NCBI GenBank assembly: GCA_028829895.1
Contig: CM054181.1
Span: 5,604,001 to 5,668,000 of the forward strand
Direction: 5' to 3'
From: Sinotaia quadrata
Taxonomy: Eukaryota > Mollusca > Gastropoda > Architaenioglossa > Viviparidae
DNA length: 64,000 nucleotides
The first letter of the stretch is position 1. Each line of letters opens with the position of its first letter. This document shows positions 12,416-22,720 of this stretch, piece by piece. A model generated the notes under the pieces. That model was not told the origin of the DNA, made no database searches, and saw nothing but the letters and a program-made list of their open reading frames with translations. The position numbers and the translations under genes are program-made.

Positions 12416-12875
12416 CTGTTTAGCATCGATCTTTTTTCTTCTTTTTCCTCTGCTATACATTGATATTTTCCTCTAAATTTTAACGATGATAGTAATTTAT
12501 GATAGAGAAATGAGTTGCTAGATAGCCAGCACTAGATGAAAGTTACAAGCCAAACTACCATGGTACAAGCTATACGAAACTTTGAAAGCACATGTACTTC
12601 AATTTCTCAGTTGCCCAATTTTGAAACTTTCGACTGGCGTCACATATTCCTTGCTGTAGTAATTTTCTGCCAATCGGCGGCAAACAAAACATTCACAGCG
12701 GGATTCGCAGGAATTTCTAAAAGAAGAGAAATGTGTTAGAAGCAGTTATTTTGGTAAATTAACAAGAAATTGTTTAAGAGTGGCTTCATATTGTGTTGAC
12801 ACTCTACAAACTTGATCGACCTGGATATAATCTGAGAAATCAAACATCAGGGGCCATAAGTCAGCATTTTTAACA

Positions 12876-13068
12876 CCGGAAGTAACTTTATGTTGTCCTA
12901 ACACCGTCGTGAGAACGTTACCTAGTTTACTCAGGACCGGAAGTAACTTTGTGTTGACCTAACACGCGACGTGAGAACGGTGACCTAGTTTATTCAGGAC
13001 AGGAAGTAACTTTGTGTTGACCTAACACGCGACGTGAGAACGGTGACCTAGTTTATTGAGGACCAGGA
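12876..13068. repeat. About 64-bp repeat, 3 copies, each with an ETS-like core
   Basis: Units contain CCGGAAGTAACTTTGTGTTG or its variant. The first two copies keep CCGGAAGT; the third reads CAGGAAGT. Confidence 0.9.
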
Positions 13069-13277
13069 GGAACATTACTCGCACTGATGCTTATCCAGCA
13101 AATGCCTGTTTAATAAATATATTAATAGGATTAATGAATATAGCATATGACTGTCATTATGATCAGCAATAGTGTTTTATTTGATTTATGTTTACAAGAT
13201 TTTTACCTTTTCACTGATTCATCATCATTATTTTCATCAACAACGCTTAATTTTATTTATACACAAATTTACACCTT

Positions 13278-13869
13278 GTCGCGGGCCGCATAATTAATTA
13301 AATAGCAAACAAAAAAGGTTTTTCTACATAATTTTACTTAAATATTTTAAAACTTAAACTTCAAAAGCACATTTATTTGATAAACAGAATAACATAAACA
13401 GAGTCAGTGTGAATGATGCAGCTATTCACATTCACTGACCAGTTTGTCAACATTTGGTGACAAGTTACTCGTGCTGACCTTGAAAATCGAGTGAAGGTTT
13501 GAATCTATGAGAAGCGATCTGTTCTTTGACTTGTTGACTTTCATAATAGAGAAAGTCTGCTTACAAATGTAGGCTGATGCAAACAACACAAAAATCTTTC
13601 TGGCAAATTCTTTCATATTTTGAAACTCGATCGACCCACCCGGTGGGAAAAAAAATCATAGATATATAAATAGAATGTGAAACAAGCCAAACAAACTTCT
13701 ATTGAAATTTCTATGGCGTTTCCCACAGGGTGTATATTTGGCATCGCGTGGTTACATTTCTCTCAAAATTAGAAAGAAATTACACTTGAGAAATTAAAAT
13801 AGGGTGAACATAGGACTTGTTCCTAGGCCGCATGAAAAGCCCTTGGCGGGCTGTAGTTTGCCCGCCCTG
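13278..13869 (-). mobile_element. Degraded hAT transposon with transposase C-terminal fragment
   Basis: On the minus strand the element begins at 13869 with CAGGGCGGGCAAACTACAGC, a typical hAT (Charlie-like) terminus rich in GGCCCGC motifs. A 64-codon frame at 13616-13422 follows (MKEFARKIFVLFASAYICKQ, then TFSIMKVNKSKNRSLL), the C-terminal dimerisation region of hAT transposases of the ZBED/GTF2IRD2-related type. A second GGCCCGCG motif near 13281-13288 marks the other, eroded end. Only about the last 70 codons of a normally 500-700-aa transposase remain, so it is dead. Confidence 0.75.
13422..13650 (-). pseudogene. hAT transposase C-terminal remnant
   Basis: The frame upstream of the ATG at 13616 is also open for some codons (IEFQN before MKEFARK), so the ATG is not a true start. 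The conserved features are the ASAYICKQTFSIM and NKSKNRSLL segments that end many hAT transposases. It has no promoter and no DDE residues. Confidence 0.7.
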
Positions 13870-13984
13870 GTTTAAAGAGAAGGTTAACAACACCTTGAAA
13901 ACGTCTCAAGTATACTCCAGCGTGCACATTGCTTTGAAGTAGCTTCCCCTTAAACACTTTTAAATAATCTGGGAGTTTTGACCT

Positions 13985-14546
13985 TATTTTGTGCCATTGA
14001 ACCCTTTGGCAGTTTGGTGAAGCCTAAGGACCCCTTCTCAGAATAATTTTTAAAAATATATAAAATAAAATACATAGGATTTCCAAGGGAACCAATTATT
14101 CTGAAATACAGTTAACAAAATTTTTTTTTTAAAAAACAAAAATGACTTTGAGTTATAGTGATATATGCTGTTTTGCTGTTTCTTTATTAATGTACCGCTT
14201 CTAATAAATACCGTCATTTCTTTATTAATGTACCGCTTCTAATAAATACCGTCATTTCTTTATTAATGTACCGCTTCTAATAAATACCGTCATTTCGAAG
14301 GAGTGACGAATGTAAACGATATTCAAGATATACATAACAGCTGTAATGTAATATGAAAACAATCTGTGATTTCTTTCGGTGGCAAAAGCACAGGTACTGC
14401 TGTGATTTGTTGCCCATATTCGTCATGGAAGGAAATAATAAATTTCGGTTAGAGATTAGTGAAAATAATGATGTGATTTTTCTTTCCCTTCCAAGTTCAC
14501 GGACCCCATTAAATCTATCCGAGGGGCCCCAGATTAAGAACCACTG
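13985..14546. mobile_element. Non-autonomous hAT-type element with internal 38-bp expansion
   Basis: The right end (TTAAGAACCACTG at about 14534-14546) is the inverse of the common hAT terminus CAGTGGTTCTTAA. GGACCCC/GGGGCCCC-type blocks lie near both ends (about 14027 and 14498-14530). The AT-rich interior has no transposase. Three copies of a 38-bp unit (14181-14297) interrupt the interior. From memory, the interior is colinear with an interspersed hAT-like repeat of mammalian genomes; I cannot give its family name reliably. The left boundary is approximate. Confidence 0.6.
14181..14297. repeat. 38-bp repeat inside the hAT-type element, 3 copies
   Basis: Units of TCTTTATTAATGTACCGC and onward, expanded within the transposon body. 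Confidence 0.92.
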
Positions 14547-14574
14547 CGATAACTGGATTAAGGAAAGGTAGAAG

Positions 14575-16110
14575 GTGCATGTTGGGGTGTACAAGGTAAA
14601 AGTCACGATGGGTGTACAAGGTAAAGGCGCACGTTGTGTGTACGGTAAAGGTGCGTGCTGTGTGTACGAGGTAAAGGTCGCATTGAGGTGTACGAGGTAA
14701 AGGTGCGTGCTGTGTGTACAAGGTAAAGGTTGCATTAAGGTGTACAATGTAAAGGTCATATTGAGGTGTACAAGGTAAAGGTCACATTGGTGTGTACAAA
14801 GTAAAGGTGGACATTGTGGTGTATAAGGTAAGGTGGACATTGTGGTGTACAATGTAAAGTTGGACGTTGGGGTGTACAAGGTAAAGGTGGACATTGTGGT
14901 GTACAATGTAAAGTTGGACGTTGGGGTGTACAAGATAAAGGTGGACATTGTGGTGTACAATGTAAAGTTGGACGTTGGGGTGTACAAGATAAAGGTGGAC
15001 ATTGTGGTGTACAATGTAAAGTTGGACGTTGGGGTGTACAAGATAAAAGTGGACATTGTGGTGTACAATGTAAAGTTGGACGTTGGGGTGTACAAGATAA
15101 AGGTGGACATTGTGGTGTACAATGTAAAGTTGGACGTTGGGGTGTACAAGATAAAGGTGGACATTGTGGTGTACAATGTAAAGTTGGACGTTGGGGTGTA
15201 CAAGGTAAAGGTTGCATTAAGGTGTACAATGTAAAGGTCATATTGAGGTGTACAAGGTAAAGGTCACATTGGTGTGTACAAAGTAAAGGTGGACATTGTG
15301 GTGTATAAGGTAAGGTGGACATTGTGGTGTACAATGTAAAGTTGGACGTTGGGGTGTACAAGGTAAAGGTGGACATTGTGGTGTACAATGTAAAGTTGGA
15401 CGTTGGGGTGTACAAGATAAAGGTGGACATTGTGGTGTACAATGTAAAGTTGGACGTTGGGGTGTACAAGATAAAGGTGGACATTGTGGTGTACAATGTA
15501 AAGTTGGACGTTGGGGTGTACAAGATAAAAGTGGACATTGTGGTGTACAATGTAAAGTTGGACGTTGGGGTGTACAAGATAAAGGTGGACATTGTGGTGT
15601 ACAATGTAAAGTTGGACGTTGGGGTGTACAAGATAAAGGTGGACATTGTGGTGTACAATGTAAAGTTGGACGTTGGGGTGTACAAGGTAAAGGTGGACAT
15701 TGTGGTGTACAATGTAAAGTTGGACGTTTGGGTATACAAGGTAATGGTCATGTTGCGGTGTACTAGGTAAAGGTCGCGTTGCGGTATGCAAAGTAAGGAT
15801 CACGTGGATGTGTACAAGGTAAAGGTCACGTTGCAATATACAAGGTAATTGTCTCTTGGAGGTGTACAAGGTAAATGTTTCTTTGGAGTGTACAAGGTAA
15901 CGTTGCACGTTGAGATGTACAAGGTTAATGTCATGTTGGGGTGAAATTGGTATTGGTACACATTGGGTGTACAAGATAATGGTGCACGTTGGGGTGTACA
16001 AGGTAATGGTCACGTGGTGGCTACAAGGTAAAGTTCCCGTTGGGGTGTATAAGGTAAAGTTGCGGTATGCAAGATAAATGTCAATGGAGGTGTACAAAGT
16101 AAAGGTAACT
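14575..16110. repeat. Large 27/54-bp minisatellite with 482-bp higher-order repeat
   Basis: The basic unit of about 27 bp alternates between GGACATTGTGGTGTACAATG and GGACGTTGGGGTGTACAAG forms to make a 54-bp dimer. A 482-bp block with a variant leader (TGCATTAAGG at 14731 and again at 15213) is duplicated. Frames of up to 331 codons on both strands result from the 54-bp period and lack any start context or codon bias. Confidence 0.95.
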
Positions 16111-16139
16111 TTTCCACGGCCACCTGATGATATTATTCC

Positions 16140-16340
16140 CCTTTTGTAACTTGCAACATTAAATGAAGTTGTCCGTAATTATCTGACCTTGATAAGCTAA
16201 TAAATTCTGATAAAACATGTGCAACATTAAATGAAATTGTCCATATTAATCTGCCCTTGAGAAGCTAATAAATTGTGATTAAGGTATATGTAAATTTAAA
16301 TGAATTTGTACATATTGATCTGCTTTGATTAAATGTGCAG
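16140..16340. repeat. Degenerate repeat, unit about 80-95 bp
   Basis: Recurring ACATTAAATGAANTTGTCC and AAGCTAATAAATT blocks. Confidence 0.7.
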
Positions 16341-16610
16341 CATTAAATGGTTTGGCGTGCTCGTTATTATCTCCCTGTAAAAAGCGCTAGTAAATCTTGA
16401 TTACGATCTGCACAACGTTAAACGGACTTGTATGTGTTAGACTGTTTACTCGGTCGGAATAGACGCTTTTGACTTAAATTATAATGATAATTAATGCTAT
16501 AGTTTGGGTCCAGTCGTCTCAGTGAGTCTGTGAATTTGCAAAAGTGAATAATAATGTGTAGCCCGTAATGGTAGGTGTTCTAACGACGTCTTTACTTGGA
16601 CGTCTGAGAA

Positions 16611-16720
16611 TTGTTTACAGAATTAGTTCTGGTTAGCATGTAACGAGATGAATATTGTATTGAACTGTTTACAGAATTAGTTCTGGTTAGCATGTAACGA
16701 GATGAATATTGTATTGAACT
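16611..16720. repeat. 54-bp tandem duplication
   Basis: Two copies sharing AATTAGTTCTGGTTAGC. Confidence 0.93.
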
Positions 16721-17161
16721 GCGAAAATGAGCATTGAGTGATTGACGCTAATCAGGAAAGCATTATGCCTGAAACTGAAGCGATTTCTGGCTTCTCACTG
16801 AAACGGCTACACGTATGATTTTTTTTTAATGTTTTTTTTTTTTAGCAAAGCTTGAATAGAATCTTTCAAACATTAAAATGAAGTATATCATTAATCTGCG
16901 GAGAATGAAATTAAACGTAAATACATGGAGATCACAGACTGTGATCAAGACCAAATCACGTGTAATAGGCGTATAATTTATTCCTTTGTGATTTATTAAT
17001 TATACATTTTTATCGTTAGTATTTACGAGAATTCTTAGACTACCAGAAAAAATGAATCTTTGACATTTAACTTTTTTAAAAATATCAACATTGGAAAGAA
17101 CTACTCGTCGTTAATTTACTCGTCATGCGAACGCGACACTTTCACCTTGCTCACGTTCGGT

Positions 17162-17206
17162 CAAGGTCGGTCATTGCTGATTGAATTTGCTTGCTGACCG
17201 ACCTTG
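17162..17206. other. 12-bp inverted repeat
   Basis: CAAGGTCGGTCA (17162-17173) pairs perfectly with TGACCGACCTTG (17195-17206) across a 21-base loop. AGGTC/GACCT half-sites resemble nuclear receptor half-sites; function unknown. Confidence 0.6.
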
Positions 17207-17762
17207 GTTTGGTATTTTGCTTTCTGGTTTGCTTACCCAGCCAGATCTGCCTCAGGCCAATCAAAAAATTTCTACTTCATTTATCTTTTTGCATTTCGAC
17301 AGCGACATTTTACTGCAAAACTTTGTTTTTAGAAGCTCAGTGTTATACGTGGTTAACTGAAAGCTAGACTGCCACGGTCATAAGAAATTATATTCCTAAA
17401 GTAGTCAGAGGTTAACAGAACTAGAATCTAAAATATACCTAAGGGTACGGGTCAGTACTTCACCTAGGGGTAAAATTAGGGCAAGAACCAGTGATAACAT
17501 TAAAAAAAAAATGCTACAAGAGAACAACGTCCTATAAAACTAATATGCTTACCGCCACGCACTATTAAATGTTAGAAAAATATGACCTTGCATACTTTAA
17601 TAATATAACAATATGTTTGTTATATGTATTCGGTTACATACTTTCATAACATCTTTACATGTAATAGTTAAATACTTTTAGTTTATTGACTTTCTTTTTT
17701 AAATGCACTCAATTAAATCCTTGAATAGCATGCCTGTTACACGTACTCAGTTTGTACGTATC

Positions 17763-18240
17763 ACTATTCACAGTTGTCTTTCTTTCTCTTTCCACCACTA
17801 GAATATATAGCTCAGTTTGCGTGCTACTGTACTCACAGTTGTCTCTCTTTACCACTATAATATATAGCTCAATTTGCGTGCTACTGTACTCACAGTTGTC
17901 TCTCTTTACCACTATAATATATAGCTCAATTTGCGTGCTACTGTACTCACAGTTGTCTCTCTTTACCACTATAATATATAGCTCAATTTGCGTGCTACTG
18001 TACTCACAGTTGTCTCTCTTTACCACTATAATATATAGCTCAATTTGCGTGCTACTATACTCACAGTTGTCTCTCTTTACCACTATAATATATAGCTCAA
18101 TTTGCGTGCTACTGTACTCACAGTTGTCTCTCTTTACCACTATAATATATAGCTCAATTTGCGTGCTACTGTACTCACAGTTGTCTCTCTTTACCACTAT
18201 AATATATAGCTCAATTTGCGTGCTACTGTACTCACAGTTA
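17763..18240. repeat. 57-bp minisatellite, about 8 copies
   Basis: Units contain ACTCACAGTTGTCTCTC and ATATATAGCTCAATTTGCG. The period is divisible by three, giving spurious frames on both strands. Confidence 0.95.
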
Positions 18241-18261
18241 TCTTTGTTTTGTATTTTATAT

Positions 18262-18500
18262 TAAATTAATAATGAGATTGGTTATTACAGTTTACTCGTT
18301 TAATGAGAGCGAAATGAAATTAGTAATGAGATTGATTATTAAATTTACTCATTTAATGAGATGCCAAACAAATTCTTGTGAGAGTATAACATATAGAAAG
18401 TTTGTATTAAATTAATAATGAGATTGACTAGTATTACAATATACTCGTTTATTGAAATGTAAGACAAATTCTAGTGAGAGTATGGCACATCGATGTAAAT
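18262..18500. repeat. Degenerate long-unit repeat
   Basis: Recurring AATTAGTAATGAGATTG, CTCGTTTAATGAGA and GTGAGAGTATNNCAT blocks. Confidence 0.6.
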
Positions 18501-18693
18501 TTAATACTGAGATTACACTGGATACACTTTGTTGTTAGTGAACATAAAAACGCGAAATATAGTGAAAGAAATTTTGTTAAAATTGCAGTGCGGAAGGAGT
18601 CAGTAAAATAAAATTTTAAAGTGTTTTTTAAGATTGCGTTCCAACGAATCCAGAATGAAATGTTTAGTCGACGGTCTGGTCAACATTGTGTTG

Positions 18694-18725
18694 CCATTGG
18701 ACCACGTGACGACAGTCTGACGTCA
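18694..18725. promoter_or_regulatory. Cluster of inverted CCAAT box, E-box and CRE
   Basis: ATTGG (inverted CCAAT) at 18696-18700, CACGTG at 18703-18708 and palindromic CRE TGACGTCA at 18718-18725. Motif evidence only; inside the sulfotransferase intron. Confidence 0.25.
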
Positions 18726-19254
18726 GCGACACTAGGCTTAGATGTCTGAAATAAATTGGCGTAATTTTTATATTCGATAGTAAATTGAGAGAGACAGTAA
18801 ATAATCAGAAATCACGCAGTATTAACAGTTACGATATTATTAGTAGAAATGGCAAAACAGTTAAGAAAATACTCTGTAGACTACGGATAAAATTTGTTAC
18901 AAAAATAGTTTCCGACCATTATTGCGTCCGCACTCAATTATGCAAACGCTAAACTGTCTCCAGGAAAATTTCAAAATCGTTTTGTCCTCCGCACTTATAC
19001 ACCCAATGAACCGATCTGAGACAGACACTTATTTCCGGATCTGACGGTTAATGTTTGTTTGGCGAAGGTTGTAGGTATGCAGCTCTCAATCTTTTAATCG
19101 GCGCAAGGCTTTTAATATTCAGTCTGTTGAGTTTTGATTGCTTAGGTGTTTTTTTAAAAATTGAATATGAATGATCAAGATTAGTTATCTTTGCGCAGTA
19201 ATCTGTCGGCTGCTTGTTTGCTGGATTTGTTTAAATTAATACACGCGCACAGGG

Positions 19255-19400
19255 ATGTGCGACGGTGCAGAGTTCGGCACTAGTCTGTCGCTCCTGGCTG
19301 GTTCGATCCCCTAGGTCGAAGTAGATGACTGATAATTGTTCCCTAGATCAAAGTAAAAGTTTTTTTAGATGACTGATCATTGTTCCCTAGATCAAAGGTG
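19255..19400 (+). mobile_element. tRNA-derived SINE-like fragment
   Basis: A perfect B-box-like GGTTCGATCCC lies downstream of GTGCGACGGTGCAGAG. It is followed by a short direct duplication (GATGACTGATNATTGTTCCC, about 19326 and 19370). It is too diverged for a functional tRNA cloverleaf. Confidence 0.35.
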
Positions 19401-19704
19401 GTTGCTGGATGGGAAGATAAAGTGGATTCTATGCGGATTCAATTTGCGTACAGGCTACTTACTATAACATAGTTTTTGGTGCATGAAAAATAAAAAGAGT
19501 AGCATGGGCCCTGCCTGAGATCCATACCCCCACACCCCACCGCCACCACCACCAAAAAACAAAAAATAAAATAAAAATCCAAAATGCCTCATTCTTTTAT
19601 TTGCGTTTTTGTTCTAAAACTTAAATTTCTTCCTCCCCCCCCCCCCTTCCACTTGCGTTCATCATTCTCAGAACGAAATTGGAAATGTAAATGTAAAGAA
19701 CAAA

Positions 19705-19893
19705 ATAGTAAACCCACAAAATACTAATAATAACACTACCAACAAAACAAACCCCACAAAATACTAACAATGTGCATAACACTACCAACAAAACAAAACC
19801 CACAAAATACTAATAATGTACATAACACTACCAACAAAACAAAACCCACAAAATACTAATAATGTACATAACACTACCAACAAAACAAAACAG
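19705..19893. repeat. About 46-bp repeat, 4 copies
   Basis: Units contain CACAAAATACTAATAATG and ACATAACACTACCAAC. Confidence 0.93.
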
Positions 19894-20361
19894 CCAAACT
19901 AAAAGAGACAGTCACCCTTATATATCTTTGTTCTACAAGTTACACGAAAGCAACAGTAAAACAAATAAATAAAATTTAAAAAGTGTTTGTTTAAGATTGC
20001 TTTTCAAAAGAGTCTAGAAAGAAACAAGGGAGTTATAAATGCGCAGTGACATGAAATATTTTACAATATCTTAATGTTTCATAGCCTCTCTCTCTGTCTT
20101 TCTCCGTCTATCTCATCTCCCACATTTTCTGCCAGTCTAGGTGTTTAACATCGCTCCCTATTCCAAATAAAATTATATTTTTTTGTACTACGTGGGATTA
20201 CTCTACTGAACTGTATTGATCGCGTTTTCTCGGTAAAAGAGAGACAATTACTGAAACAGATTACAAACACGGAATACTAACACTCTTTTAGTCTTGCTGC
20301 TATTTTAATGCACAAGACAAACTGCTCATGCATAGCACAGTTATTTCCCATGGCTTCACAC

Positions 20362-20373
20362 CACACACACACA

Positions 20374-20431
<58 letters not shown>
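20362..20431. repeat. (CA)n(CT)n compound microsatellite
   Basis: Short CA run passing into a long CT run. Confidence 0.95.
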
Positions 20432-20433
<2 letters not shown>

Positions 20434-20558
20434 GTGCAAAATACTGACACAGTTTTATTAACAGTTTTTCAGTTTCTAAACAAGAAAGAAACGAATTTAC
20501 AACTGACAAGTTAACTCGATCCCTTTGAAGCTAGTTTCCTGTCTGTGAAGTACGAACC

Positions 20559-20572
20559 GCCGGAAGTGACGT
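20559..20572. promoter_or_regulatory. ETS/CRE-like composite site
   Basis: GCCGGAAGTGACG fits the ETS plus half-CRE element common in TATA-less promoters. No transcript evidence. Confidence 0.2.
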
Positions 20573-20844
20573 TTAGTTGATCAATTCTCGCTGTCAACGG
20601 CAACAATCATTTATTGCAGCTTAGCAGATTCTTCTTGCAGTGCAGCTGTTGACCTGCCTGTGGCTGTGAAACCCCACAGACAGCGAATAACCTTAAGAAA
20701 GTACTACTACTACCACTACAAAACATGGTAATAAAATGAATACACAACTCGGGATTATTTTCAACTGGGCAACATCTGTTGTGCGTGACACTTGATGATT
20801 TGTGCAGTAGACGGAGAGGAAATGAATTGGCAAGAGAAATGTAG

Positions 20845-21128
20845 TGCATTGTGGGCTAGAGAGAACACTAGTATTGTATTGCAGACTAAAGATCTGTCGT
20901 ATTCAGTGGGCTAGAGAGAACACTAGTATTGTATTGCAGACTAAAGATCTGTCCTATTCAGTGGGCTAGAGAGAACACTAGTATTGTATTGCAGACTAAA
21001 GATCTGTCCTATTCAGTGGGCTAGAGAGAACACTAGTATTGTATTGCAGACTAAAGATCTGTCCTATTCAGTGGGCTAGAGAGAACACTAGTATTGTATT
21101 GCAGACTAAAGATCTGTCCTATTCAGTG
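20845..21128. repeat. 55-bp minisatellite, 5 copies
   Basis: Near-identical units starting GTGGGCTAGAGAGAACAC. Confidence 0.96.
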
Positions 21129-21389
21129 GCCGGATTAAACACCGTGGAGGCTCCGATGCAATCGAAATCTTGTCCCCCCCCCCCGCAAATTATCTCCTAA
21201 TACGTTTTTAATTTTACCAACCAAACAATTTTAAATTATTAAATATTTATTAAACAATTTCACACAATATTATTAAACATTTGTTCTAATATAATTTTAA
21301 TAAACGAACAATATACTTTAAACATTCACTTTCCTCAATTTGTTTGTGGTGAAATCTTTCAGGATGTCTTGGAGGTCTACCTTTTGCTA

Positions 21390-21675
21390 GACGTCGTATT
21401 CAGCGGTCATAATGACAAGTGAGTTCAGTCGTTCTTGTGTCATTAAAGACGTCGTATTCATTGGTCATAATGACAAGTGAGTTCAGTCGTTCTTGTGTCA
21501 TTAAAGACGTCGTATTCAGTGGTCATAATGACAAGTGAGTTCAGTCGTTCTTGTGTCATTGATGACGTCGTATTCAGTGGTCATAATGACAAGTGAGTTC
21601 AGTCGTTCTTGTGTCATTGATGACGTCGTATTCAGTGGTGATAATGACAAGTGACTTCAGTCATTCTTGTGTCAT
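21390..21675. repeat. 58-bp minisatellite, about 5 copies
   Basis: Units starting GACGTCGTATTCAGTGGTC. Confidence 0.95.
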
Positions 21676-22352
21676 GAAGATCGATGACAACTTTTCAGTA
21701 GTTTTAAATGCGAAAAGGTTCGTTCACCAGTCGTTCGTGATCATGAGACACCTGTAAATTCTTAACGCTGACATAGCACACAGGAGTCCGGTAATCCGTG
21801 GGCTAACTTTGTGGTGGATGTAGTTGCTGTCGATTTGTGATCTGTCCATAGCAGGCTGGAGATCCGTCGTTTTGTATAGCAGGCTAGAGATCTATCATTA
21901 TGTATTGCAGCCTAGAGATCCGATGTTATGTCAAATGTTGTCTCAAAGTTTACTACATTTGCTGTTATTATTTGATGTGAACTATTGATAAAAGTTCCAT
22001 ATGTATAGGCATGAAACTGTTACACCCACCTTTCTTCTTCTCTTCAGTCCCTGAATAGAGATTGGGTGATGTGTATACACTTCCCCACCCACCCCCAGAG
22101 ACCCACCGATGGAGGGCGGTTGAGGGGGTGCGCCAAACTGGTGCTATCTTTTCATCCCCTTCCACCAGCCCTCTCGCCCTCCACCTTAGACGCGCCGCAA
22201 GGCTATGGGTCTCCCCCCCCCCCGAATCAAACCAAGACTGAGAGAATATCTAATGAGAAAAAGTCTAATGAGGCTTCTGGGGTGATTCAGCGAAAGAGAG
22301 AGATGTATACACCCTTAACATATCTTTATGTTAAATTATTATCACTCTAGCG

Positions 22353-22488
22353 CAGGGGTATCTCAACACGAGAGACAAGTAGGGGTTTCCTGAGATCATG
22401 ATTGGAAAAAATCGTAAATATAATAATTTTATGCAGGGTTTTTGAGATATGAAAATTATTTCACGGGTGAAAAGCTTGAGACAGCCTG
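22353..22488. mobile_element. 136-bp hAT-like MITE
   Basis: Terminal inverted repeats start CAGGGGTATCTCAA on the left and CAGGCTGTCTCAA on the right (read inward). The 8-bp flanks CTCTAGCG and GTCTAGCT share six central bases, as expected of a decayed 8-bp target duplication. There is no coding capacity. Confidence 0.6.
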
Positions 22489-22552
22489 GTCTAGCTAGTC
22501 GTCCTTTCATCTATTGAGATTGATAAAACCGATAATCTATTTTGTGTTGGTC

Positions 22553-22692
22553 ATAAAGTTACACATTTTTATAATCTGATTTGTGTTAATCAAGAAACTT
22601 ACACATTTTTATAATCTATTTTGTATTAATCGGAAACTTACACATTTTTATAATCTATTTTGTGCTAATTATAAACTTACACATTTTTATAA
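22553..22692. repeat. Repeat of about 40-bp units just upstream of the exon 22721 acceptor
   Basis: Four copies of ACTTACACATTTTTATAATC. The last passes directly into the pyrimidine tract and CAG of the sulfotransferase catalytic exon. Confidence 0.9.
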
Positions 22693-22720
22693 AATTGTGT
22701 TTTATTTTTCTCATTTTCAG

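Larger units (their letters stand above)
6593..22720 (+). other. 16.1 kb intron of the sulfotransferase gene
   Basis: It lies between donor GT at 6593 and acceptor AG at 22719-22720, both phase 1. It contains at least fifteen tandem arrays, two neighbouring hAT-type elements, a MITE, SINE-like pieces and no other convincing gene. Unique stretches include 8402-9420, 9890-11213, 16720-17760, 18470-19250, 19893-20360 and 21680-22350; apart from the items listed separately I see nothing coding in them. Confidence 0.72.

Noticed and set aside
14277..16097. Long open frames on both strands (up to 331 codons)
   Set aside because: They are produced by 54-bp repeat units, which keep all frames in register; they lack splice signals, start context and any domain.
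17709..18264. 160-170-codon frames on both strands
   Set aside because: 57-bp tandem repeat artefact, open on both strands at once.
19255..19325. Functional tRNA gene
   Set aside because: The B box is good, but the A box and acceptor stem do not form a cloverleaf, so it is a SINE-like relic.
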